Of a stretch of 62,342 nt of DNA, positions 18,954 through 26,257 are shown piece after piece. Source of the stretch: an uncultured Gammaproteobacteria bacterium (GTDB lineage Bacteria; Pseudomonadota; Gammaproteobacteria; Enterobacterales; Psychrobiaceae); contig CAKZQF010000071.1 of the NCBI GenBank assembly GCA_937139475.1, forward strand, positions 1-62,342. Reading direction: 5' to 3'. Position 1 is the stretch's first letter. Each line of letters begins with the position of its first letter. The notes under the pieces are model-generated. The model was not told the DNA's origin, did not search any database, and was given only the letters and a program-made list of their open reading frames with translations. The translations under genes were made by a program, and so were the position numbers.

Positions 18954-20067
18954 GATAAATTCCTTTTGTTAAAAGCGCGTCGATAATGCGTTGACATGCC
19001 AAACCATCCCCATAAGGATTGTGAGCTACACTCATTTCTTGATAAGCCGCTTTATTGGTTAATAAATTTTCTATGTTGCTAACAATTGATTGCTGATCCG
19101 TGCCAACAAGCTTTACAGTGCCTGCAGTAACAGCCTCGGGGCGCTCTGTCGCGTCACGCATCACCAGCACGGGTTTACCTAGACTAGGCGCTTCCTCTTG
19201 AATGCCACCGGAGTCGGTTAAAATAAGATAAGAGCGATTCATCAGATAAACGAAAGGAAGATATTCTTGCGGTTCGATAAGAAAAATATTCTCAATATTT
19301 TTTAGTAGACGATTTACCGGCTCACGTACGTTTGGGTTGAGATGAACAGGGTATAGAATTTGGCAATCGGGATGCTTAGATGCCACTTGAGCTAATCCGT
19401 GACAAATGCGCTCGAAGCCATCGCCAAAACTTTCACGGCGATGGCCAGTGACTAAAATAAGCTTTTTATTCTCATCAAGAAAACTAAACTGGCTAGCAAA
19501 CTCTTGACTTTCTTTGGCCTTGCTGGCGACCTTAAGTAGCGCATCAATGACAGTATTTCCCGTAACAAAAATATCTGATTCACTATAATTTTCCGCTAAC
19601 AAATTTTGCTTAGCCTGCAGCGTAGGACAAAAATGAATATTGGTGAGCGCTGCAGTTAACTTACGATTGCCCTCTTCAGGCCAAGGTGAATAAACATTTC
19701 CGGTACGCAGTCCCGCCTCAACATGACCTACTTTAATTTGATGATAATAAGCACATAAACTTGCGGCAAACGTTGTCGTGGTATCCCCGTGTACCAAAAC
19801 CATATCCGGTTTAAATTCATCCACAACCTTAGATAGCCCTTGTAATATTAGTTGCGTAATATCAGCAAGTGTCTGTCCAGATTTCATAATGTTAAGATCA
19901 TAATCGGGGGTTAACTCAAAGAGAGAGAGGACCTGGTCAAGCATTTCTCGGTGCTGGGCAGTAACACATATTTTATGCTCAAATTCAGAATGGAGATTAA
20001 GTTGTTTTGCTAGCGGTGCCATTTTTATCGCTTCTGGGCGAGTGCCAAATACGGTGAGTATTTTCAA
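18943..20067 (-). CDS. wecB: UDP-N-acetylglucosamine 2-epimerase (non-hydrolysing)
   Basis: This 374-residue protein begins [20 protein letters not shown] and contains [21 protein letters not shown] and [21 protein letters not shown], the hallmark motifs of WecB. It interconverts UDP-GlcNAc and UDP-ManNAc in the cytoplasm. It is the first gene of the wecBC pair and has a 325-bp gap upstream shared with the divergent peptide transporter. Confidence 0.95.
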   Translation of the reverse strand: MKILTVFGTRPEAIKMAPLAKQLNLHSEFEHKICVTAQHREMLDQVLSLFELTPDYDLNIMKSGQTLADITQLILQGLSKVVDEFKPDMVLVHGDTTTTFAASLCAYYHQIKVGHVEAGLRTGNVYSPWPEEGNRKLTAALTNIHFCPTLQAKQNLLAENYSESDIFVTGNTVIDALLKVASKAKESQEFASQFSFLDENKKLILVTGHRRESFGDGFERICHGLAQVASKHPDCQILYPVHLNPNVREPVNRLLKNIENIFLIEPQEYLPFVYLMNRSYLILTDSGGIQEEAPSLGKPVLVMRDATERPEAVTAGTVKLVGTDQQSIVSNIENLLTNKAAYQEMSVAHNPYGDGLACQRIIDALLTKGIYHEL

Positions 20068-20392
20068 GATATTTCCCTATGCTCTGCTTTTCATCGCTTT
20101 GTTTATTAAGCATAGTCAACTTTTAAAGAATCACACTGGCGATTACTCGATTGTAATACGTGCTGCGAATTTGGTTGTTTTTTAACACCTTACAACTGGG
20201 TTTTGTCTAGGTGTGAAGAGATATTGGCAGTTAGGTTTGGTATAAAATATGCGCTTATTAGCAATATTAGACAAAAGTTTGGTATAGTGTCCGGCAAATT
20301 GGTATATACAGCTAGCAAATAATTGTATTACACCCCCTTATGATAAAGCTTAGCACCTATAGACTAAGCAATGACTAACTGAAGGACATTTC
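20068..20392. promoter_or_regulatory. Divergent intergenic region with three TTGGTATA repeats
   Basis: This 325-bp gap separates wecB (minus) from the POT transporter (plus). TTGGTATA occurs at 20237-20244, 20279-20286 and 20299-20306; the first two are part of an identical GTTTGGTATA. Centre spacings of 42 and 20 bp are close to four and two helical turns. The motifs may be operators, or overlapping -10-like elements. No ORF of note is present. The transporter start has GAAGGA upstream as ribosome site. Confidence 0.4.
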
Positions 20393-21943
20393 ATGAACGA
20401 TACGCCACAATATGGTAGTAGTACCGACTTTTTCGGTCACCCTCGCGGACTGGTTACTCTATTTACTACAGAAATGTGGGAACGCATGAGTTATTACGGC
20501 ATGCGCGCACTACTTGTACTTTTTATGACGACTGCAATGCAAGACGGCGGTTTGGGCATAACAGCCGCTAACGCAGCTGCCATCTATGGCCTTTATACCG
20601 GCGCGGTATATTTCATGGGCTTGTCTGGCGGTTGGATTGCCGATCGTCTAATTGGCGGGCAAAAAGCAATTTGGTATGGCGCTGTGATCATTATGTGTGG
20701 CCACATCGTACTTGCGATCCCTTCTGAGCAAAGCTTCTTTATTGGACTAGTGTTAGTCGTCTTAGGTACCGGATTACTTAAACCAAATATCTCAGCTTTA
20801 GTTGGCTTGTTGTATAAAGGCGGTGACCCACGACGTGATGCTGGCTACTCTATTTACTACATGGGGATCAACATCGGTTCTGTGATTGGTAACTTAGTGT
20901 GTGGTTACTTAGCAGTTACTTTAGGCTGGCATTGGGCATTTGGTGCCGCAGCAGTTGGTATGGCACTGGGCTTATTATACTTCCGCACACGTATCGATAG
21001 TTTAGAAGGCCATGGCGCAGTTGCAGCTGAACCAATGAGCGACTCAGCAACGAAAAAAAGCTGGGGCGTAATAACAGCCGTGTTGGCAACGATTACCGCT
21101 GTTACTGTTTTAGGTATCACTGGGCTTATTAGTTTTAACCCAATTGTTATCGCAAAGTATACAGCCATCGCTTTCACAGCTATCTTCTTTGTTTACTTTG
21201 GTTACATCTTCTTCCTAGGTGAGCTAAACGCTGTAGAGAAAAAAGGCATGCTAGCCTTGTTCTTAATCTGTGTTGCTTCGGCATTATTCTGGTCTGGCTT
21301 TGAACAAGCCGGTTCTTCAATGAACTTATTTGCACAAGATCATACTGATAGATTTATCAGTACCTTTGAAATCCCTACGGCCTGGTTCCAGTCACTAAAC
21401 TCGATTTACATTATTGTACTATCACCGTTTATTGCAGCGCTTTGGATTAACCTTGGTAAAAAAGTTTATAACCCAACCTCAGGCATCAAATGTGCGATCG
21501 GCCTAATCATCATGGCATCAGGTTTCTTAGTAATGTTCTCTGCAGCGACTTACGCAGCGCAAGGCATGAAAGTAGCACCTTATTGGTTAGTTGCAACGTA
21601 CTTCCTACATAGTGTCGGTGAGTTATGTTTAAGCCCAATCGCACTAAGTGCAGTAAGTAAATTATCTCCGAAGCGATTTGCCGGACAGTTAATGGGTGTG
21701 TTTGTATTAACCTATTCAATCGGTAATATCGTTGCAGGTCTACTGGCAACAGGCTACAACCCTGACGATGTTTCGACATTACCAGGCTTGTACTATGATA
21801 TCGCACTGATCAGCATGGTATTCGGCGGCGTTATCTTAGCACTTGCTATATTTGTTACCCAGAAGTGGGAAAAACAAGTTGATTCAGCTAATGGTAAATC
21901 TACCGGAAGCTGCACTGGCAACGAGGCTCCAGCAGCAAGCTAA
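20393..21943 (+). CDS. Proton-dependent oligopeptide transporter (POT/PTR family)
   Basis: The 516-residue membrane protein has the POT motif EMWERMSYYGMRALLVLFM near residues 27-45, GWIADRLIGGQKAIWYG, and GTGLLKPNISALVGLLY, all diagnostic of the family. Twelve to fourteen membrane segments are expected. These proteins import di- and tripeptides with protons. Neighbouring genes do not indicate a specific partner. A strong bidirectional terminator follows. Substrate range cannot be read from sequence. Confidence 0.95.
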   Translation: MNDTPQYGSSTDFFGHPRGLVTLFTTEMWERMSYYGMRALLVLFMTTAMQDGGLGITAANAAAIYGLYTGAVYFMGLSGGWIADRLIGGQKAIWYGAVIIMCGHIVLAIPSEQSFFIGLVLVVLGTGLLKPNISALVGLLYKGGDPRRDAGYSIYYMGINIGSVIGNLVCGYLAVTLGWHWAFGAAAVGMALGLLYFRTRIDSLEGHGAVAAEPMSDSATKKSWGVITAVLATITAVTVLGITGLISFNPIVIAKYTAIAFTAIFFVYFGYIFFLGELNAVEKKGMLALFLICVASALFWSGFEQAGSSMNLFAQDHTDRFISTFEIPTAWFQSLNSIYIIVLSPFIAALWINLGKKVYNPTSGIKCAIGLIIMASGFLVMFSAATYAAQGMKVAPYWLVATYFLHSVGELCLSPIALSAVSKLSPKRFAGQLMGVFVLTYSIGNIVAGLLATGYNPDDVSTLPGLYYDIALISMVFGGVILALAIFVTQKWEKQVDSANGKSTGSCTGNEAPAAS

Positions 21944-21994
21944 TATCGGTTAGCTGAATAGATTTAAGCGATTTATTCAGCAGCCATCAGCGCT

Positions 21995-22028
21995 AAAAAA
22001 AGCCAGCTATTAAATAGCTGGCTTTTTT
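21995..22028. terminator. Bidirectional intrinsic terminator
   Basis: A 10-bp perfect stem AGCCAGCTAT/ATAGCTGGCT with a 3-nt loop is flanked by A6 on the left and T6 on the right. It can terminate the POT transporter transcript and also the convergent mlaA transcript. Confidence 0.9.
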
Positions 22029-22043
22029 ATTGGTCAGTAGGTA

Positions 22044-22104
22044 ATACCAATCAGACTAAGTTTATTCCCACTCAGAGTGGGAAATTACTTTATCTGATTG
22101 GTAT
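22044..22104. mobile_element. Short palindromic MITE-like/REP-like element (61 bp)
   Basis: The element has 12-bp perfect terminal inverted repeats, ATACCAATCAGA (22044-22055) and TCTGATTGGTAT (22093-22104), with an inner 8-bp stem TTCCCACT/AGTGGGAA. It lies between the terminator and the mlaA stop. Its ends share ATACCAAT/ATTGGTAT with the 162-bp element at 32720-32881, indicating one dispersed family. Confidence 0.6.
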
Positions 22105-22108
22105 AAGT

Positions 22109-22894
22109 CTATAAATCGTCGATATCATCGAAGTCGTCAATGTCGATATCATCCTCAACCACTGGTACATTGCCATCATAAATATCAAATAAGCGCTGCT
22201 GATAATACGCTTCTTGAACGAAGGAGTAAGGGTCTAATGATCCGTTTAAAAGACCTTCCTGGTCGAGTAACTGAGCGCGCTGATGTAGGCCTTTTAACAT
22301 GCTAACCCCTAGACTCGGCCAAAATGCAAATTCTGTGGCAGGGAAATATAAATCATCAATTTGATCGCCAATTTCATTTCTAAACGTTGTCGGGCCAATG
22401 GCAGGAAGCATTAAGAATGGTCCATCATTGACACCATAAACCGCCATCACTTCACCAAACTGGTCTTGCTTACGGGCAAGCCCAATTTTCTCCGCAACAT
22501 CAAAAATCCCAAACAATCCTGCGGTGGAGTTAATAAGAAAACGAGCAAAAGCATTGCCTGAGTCTTCAACATTCCCTTGCAGCAAATTATTTACTGTTGA
22601 CGGAGGCTCATCCAGGTTAGTCGCCGCATTATAAATTCCGCTTTGTACAGGAGTAGGAATGTATGACTTATAAAATACAGCTGCGGGCTTAGCAATATAG
22701 TAATCCAAGTAATCACGATTGAAATCCCACATAGCCCGATTAAAACCTTCAAATGGGTCGGTTCTATCGCTATCAATAATTTCTACAACTGGCTGAGCCT
22801 CTTGGTCAGCAGCAAATACATTTGTACTACTAAGCAGCGCTATCGTAATTAACGATAAAACAGGCTTACGGCTCAGCTTTTTAATCATGTTCAT
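22109..22894 (-). CDS. mlaA: MlaA/VacJ-family outer-membrane phospholipid-transport protein
   Basis: The protein has a signal peptide followed by the MlaA core DPFEGFNRAMWDFNRDYLDYYIAKP, LDEPPSTVNNLLQGN and GPTTFRNEIGDQIDD. MlaA extracts mislocalised phospholipids from the outer leaflet of the outer membrane and hands them to MlaC. The start is taken as ATG at 22894; an in-frame GTG at 22903 is also open. The signal peptide ends LLSSTNVFAADQ and contains no lipobox cysteine, although characterised MlaA proteins are lipoproteins. The C-terminus is a run of Asp/Ile (about residues 249-260). Confidence 0.88.
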   Translation of the reverse strand: MNMIKKLSRKPVLSLITIALLSSTNVFAADQEAQPVVEIIDSDRTDPFEGFNRAMWDFNRDYLDYYIAKPAAVFYKSYIPTPVQSGIYNAATNLDEPPSTVNNLLQGNVEDSGNAFARFLINSTAGLFGIFDVAEKIGLARKQDQFGEVMAVYGVNDGPFLMLPAIGPTTFRNEIGDQIDDLYFPATEFAFWPSLGVSMLKGLHQRAQLLDQEGLLNGSLDPYSFVQEAYYQQRLFDIYDGNVPVVEDDIDIDDFDDIDDL

Positions 22895-23119
22895 TTTAAG
22901 CACTCAAACAATTTTGGTGGCAAGAGTATATCACGGCTCAATCTCAGGGAATCATTGTTGGATATATTTTTAACAAATCGTTATTCTTAACTTAGCAGTT
23001 GAAAACTAATACTAGTTCCATTATTTAAATGATCTTGCTGTACAAAGAAAGATAAACTAGAACAAGGCGCTTTGTTTGATAAATACTATAGCGAATAAAC
23101 CCTATGCCAAGTAAATACT

Positions 23120-25882
23120 ATGCCTAACAATTTGATTATGCCCGGCGGCTCACTTAGTTCTGTAAATGAATCACAGCCCAACGAACAATTTAAGGGCGCG
23201 GTAAATCCAACAACATCTCAGCTAGGCCAGTCGGCAACCAATGCGATTAACTCGCAAATATTAGCGCTGGGCAATAACCGAATCACGCTAAGTATTCCAA
23301 GCCAAAAACCCTTGACCGTTGATTTAACCTCCTCCTCACAAGTTGGTTCATTAAATATAGGCCAAAGAGTACAGCTAGTACTTAGCGTTGATAACCAGCA
23401 GCTACATATTTCAATTAATAAGATACCAAGCACCGCAATAGTTGAACAACAGGTTCCTTTAAACAAAGATCTATCAGCTCAGTTAAGCAAACACACGACA
23501 CTCCCAGCAGATAATAAGCAGCAAATTGACTTTATCGCCAAATACCAGCCATTAAGTATTGGCTCAGCTCGGCGACTGCCGGCGCAACAAGTCAAGCTAA
23601 TTACCCATAATCAGGTCACTATAAAAGCTCCTTTAGCGCTACCCAGTTCCATTCCATTAAATCAATCATTTAAGCTGACCTTAAGTCTAAATGACAAAGG
23701 CGCGCCAGTTATCAGTTTTACCAGAGTGCCCTCATTAGAGCCAGCGGCTGTAATTACGACGAACTTAAGTCAGGTAAGGCAGCTGTCACCGTCATTAAGT
23801 TTGCAAACGCTACCTATTAATAAGGTCGAAAACGTAACGCAGTTAGAAAAAGGGGAAATACCCACCAAAGCCGACGCTTTAGTCAAAGCCGGCAAGCTAT
23901 CGACAATTGATATGGAGCATCCTCGTATTAAGCTATGGCTGCGCCAGCAAAGTATTGAGCAAATCTTTAGCAGCTTAAGCCAAACCACTCGCGCGCTTAA
24001 CGCATTGAGCAAAGAGCAATTACTACAGCAAACTGTGAACAACCCCCTCACGAGTAAAGAGCCTTCAGCGGGTAAAGAGCCTTCAGCGGGCAAAGAGCCC
24101 TCAGCAGGTAAAGAGCCTTCAGCGGGTAAAGAGCCATCAGCTGGTAAAGAGCCCTCAGCGGGCAAAGAGCCCTTAGCGAGTAAAGAGCCCTTAGCGAGTA
24201 AAGAGCCCTTAGCGAGTAAAGAGCCCTCAGCGAGCAAAGAGCCCTTAGCGAGTAAAGAGCCCTCAGCAGGTAAAGAGCCCTCAGCAGGCAAAGAGCCTCC
24301 AGCAGGTAAAGAGCCCTTAGCAGGCAAAGAGCCTCCAGCGGGCAAAGAGCCCTCAGCAGGTAAAGAGCCTTTAGCGAGCAAAGAGCCTTCAGCGAGTAAA
24401 GAGCCCTCAGCGAGCAAAGAGCCCTTAGCAGGTAAAGAGCTCTCAGCGAGCAAAGAGCCCTTAGCAGGTAAAGAGCCTTCAGCGAGCAAAGAGCCCTCAG
24501 CGAGTAAAGAGCCCTTAGCAGGTAAGGAACCATCAGCGAGTAAAGAGCCTTCAGCTAGCAAAGAGCCCTTAGCACATAAAGCCCCTTTAACTAATGACGC
24601 ACTATTAGTAAAAAAAGAACGCACAGTAACGGCACAGGATGCCACCGACAAATTATCGCCAACAGCGCAAAACATATCAGTTGAAAAACTAAAGCAAACC
24701 AACGTAGCGGGGAGCCAAAGCAATGCTGTGCCTTCTGGGCTAGCCAGCAGTGCGCAACAGTCACACGTGCCGCAAGGCCCGACAAAGCAACATCACTCAC
24801 CAACTATTTCAGTAACGGGCGCGCAAGAAACTATTTCTGCTCCCTTAAAGGTCGAGCTACGCCCTGCTAGTGCCCAACAATCTCAGTCTCAGTATCAGTC
24901 TATTACGGAGCTAAGCAAAACATTTTCAAGCACACCTAAAGAAACCGCAGTATTATCAGACACAGAGGCTAAAGCGCCGTTAAACCTACAAAAGTTAACG
25001 AGCCTAATTTCCCTGCTTAAAGGTGAAAGGCCGGTTCAACTTCAGACGGAGAAACCACAGTCCTCCTTAACAACAGATGCCAATGAATTACCCCAGTCCG
25101 CTAAGTTGGAAGCTGTTGAACAATTAAAATCCTTAGTCAACAAGGTGCCACTACAGCTACCGAACATGACACAATTGACTAACCCAGCTCAGTTGGCGCA
25201 TTTAATTGCGCAATTTTCAAACTACACACCATTAAGTCAATCGAGCATTAATTTGTCATCACTTGGTCCATTGGCCAGTGCACTACAATTAATACTCGGT
25301 GCCAAAGCAACAAATACCGGAGTCGGGCCGTCCCAAGCCATTTTGCAGCAAATGACTAAGATCTTAAAGAGAGGTAATGCGAAACCAAATCAGGCATTAA
25401 CTCACGCGCTGCAGATGCTGGGTAATCTGCCGAGCCTAAAACCGCTCGAAGATGTTCTTACATCACTCTCTAGTCACATCACGCTTTATCAATATCAAAA
25501 CTTGGAAAGTAATCTCAACAACCAACAAACTTTCTACTTTTCACTGCTAACACGCGAACAAGGGCTAGACCAAATAGAGGGTGAAGTGGAACAAAAGGCT
25601 GAAACATCAGATGCAGAATCAGCGTGGCGATTAACGTTACTACTCCCTATTGGAGACAAACAAAAAATCAAAGCGGTTGCATCGCTGAGTTCGCAGAATG
25701 TAGAACTTGAATTAGTGTGTAGTGATAGCGCACTGCTCAAACGCACAAACGACTTCCAACAGTTTTTAGCCGAGCGATTAAGTTCGCTAGGCTTTGCCAG
25801 CACGAAAATCACCTGCAGCCAGGGTGAAATCCCAGCTTCATTATTAAGACGCCCGAATCAATTAGTGGAATTACTAGTATGA
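23120..25882 (+). CDS. FliK-like protein with a 29-unit hexapeptide repeat linker
   Basis: The 920-residue protein has an N-terminal region rich in Gln/Ser/Leu (1-310), a repeat block at residues 313-486 made of 29 six-residue units of the type KEP-[SLP]-A-[GS], a low-complexity segment (490-640), and a C-terminal globular region (about 660-920) ending in SLGFASTKITCSQGEIP. The C-terminal region resembles the FliK hook-length-control C-domain. It is followed, with an ATGA overlap, by a FhlB-like gene, an arrangement also seen for Bacillus ylqG-ylqH. No flagellar structural genes are nearby. The FliK assignment is moderate. Confidence 0.65.
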   Translation: MPNNLIMPGGSLSSVNESQPNEQFKGAVNPTTSQLGQSATNAINSQILALGNNRITLSIPSQKPLTVDLTSSSQVGSLNIGQRVQLVLSVDNQQLHISINKIPSTAIVEQQVPLNKDLSAQLSKHTTLPADNKQQIDFIAKYQPLSIGSARRLPAQQVKLITHNQVTIKAPLALPSSIPLNQSFKLTLSLNDKGAPVISFTRVPSLEPAAVITTNLSQVRQLSPSLSLQTLPINKVENVTQLEKGEIPTKADALVKAGKLSTIDMEHPRIKLWLRQQSIEQIFSSLSQTTRALNALSKEQLLQQTVNNPLTSKEPSAGKEPSAGKEPSAGKEPSAGKEPSAGKEPSAGKEPLASKEPLASKEPLASKEPSASKEPLASKEPSAGKEPSAGKEPPAGKEPLAGKEPPAGKEPSAGKEPLASKEPSASKEPSASKEPLAGKELSASKEPLAGKEPSASKEPSASKEPLAGKEPSASKEPSASKEPLAHKAPLTNDALLVKKERTVTAQDATDKLSPTAQNISVEKLKQTNVAGSQSNAVPSGLASSAQQSHVPQGPTKQHHSPTISVTGAQETISAPLKVELRPASAQQSQSQYQSITELSKTFSSTPKETAVLSDTEAKAPLNLQKLTSLISLLKGERPVQLQTEKPQSSLTTDANELPQSAKLEAVEQLKSLVNKVPLQLPNMTQLTNPAQLAHLIAQFSNYTPLSQSSINLSSLGPLASALQLILGAKATNTGVGPSQAILQQMTKILKRGNAKPNQALTHALQMLGNLPSLKPLEDVLTSLSSHITLYQYQNLESNLNNQQTFYFSLLTREQGLDQIEGEVEQKAETSDAESAWRLTLLLPIGDKQKIKAVASLSSQNVELELVCSDSALLKRTNDFQQFLAERLSSLGFASTKITCSQGEIPASLLRRPNQLVELLV
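24056..24577 (+). repeat. 18-bp minisatellite, 29 tandem units, in frame
   Basis: Twenty-nine consecutive 18-bp units of the form AAAGAGCC-N-TCAGC-N-GGY encode KEPSAG-like hexapeptides without a frame break. Units differ at a few positions (S/L/P at position 4, G/S at position 6), and blocks of identical units (six KEPSAG, then three KEPLAS) suggest recent expansions. A thirtieth, degenerate unit (KAPLTN) follows. The block is free of stops in several frames, which creates long spurious ORFs on the minus strand. Confidence 0.97.
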
Positions 25883-26193
25883 GTGATAACGATACAGACC
25901 CAAATAAAAGTGCTGTAGGCCTAAAATACAACGCCGGCTCAGCGCCTAAAGTTATTGCAAAAGGCTACGGTGCACTAGCTCAAGAGTTAATAAAGGTAGC
26001 GCAGGATAACGATGTAATGATTCATCAGGATGAGGAGCTTAGTCGGTTCTTGCACCAGCTCGACTTAGGGCAAGAAATCCCTAAAGAGCTTTATATCATT
26101 ATCGCCGAACTCATTGCATTCGCTTTCGTTTTGCAAGGGAAGTTTCCTGATAATTGGCAAAAAGTACATAACAAAATTAATGTTACCAGCTAA
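25879..26193 (+). CDS. FhlB/YlqH-like protein (FlhB cytoplasmic C-domain homologue)
   Basis: The 104-residue protein matches the cytoplasmic domain of FlhB/EscU switch proteins: SAVGLKYNAGSAPKVIAKGYG, ALAQELIKVAQDNDVMIHQD, and LDLGQEIPKELYIIIAELIAFAF. It has no membrane segments and lacks the NPTH autocleavage motif. Its ATG overlaps the stop of the FliK-like gene by four bases, so the two are translationally coupled. FlhB C-domains interact with FliK during export-substrate switching, so the pair probably interacts too. Whether it serves flagella or another process is unknown. Confidence 0.85.
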   Translation: MSDNDTDPNKSAVGLKYNAGSAPKVIAKGYGALAQELIKVAQDNDVMIHQDEELSRFLHQLDLGQEIPKELYIIIAELIAFAFVLQGKFPDNWQKVHNKINVTS

Positions 26194-26257
26194 TACTTTT
26201 ATTAGTTAGCAATTGATGGCTATACTTAAATTACTTTGAAAAAGATCGAAGGGATTC

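Noticed and set aside
24056..24577. Tandem array considered as a CRISPR
   Set aside because: Units are contiguous 18-mers without spacers, in frame inside a coding region, with no cas genes.
23770..24723. Long minus-strand ORFs (317 and 161 codons) with leucine/alanine/serine-rich repeats opposite the FliK-like gene
   Set aside because: They are mirror frames of the 18-bp minisatellite, which contains no stop in these frames. The plus-strand gene continues on both sides of the block and is coupled to a recognised gene.
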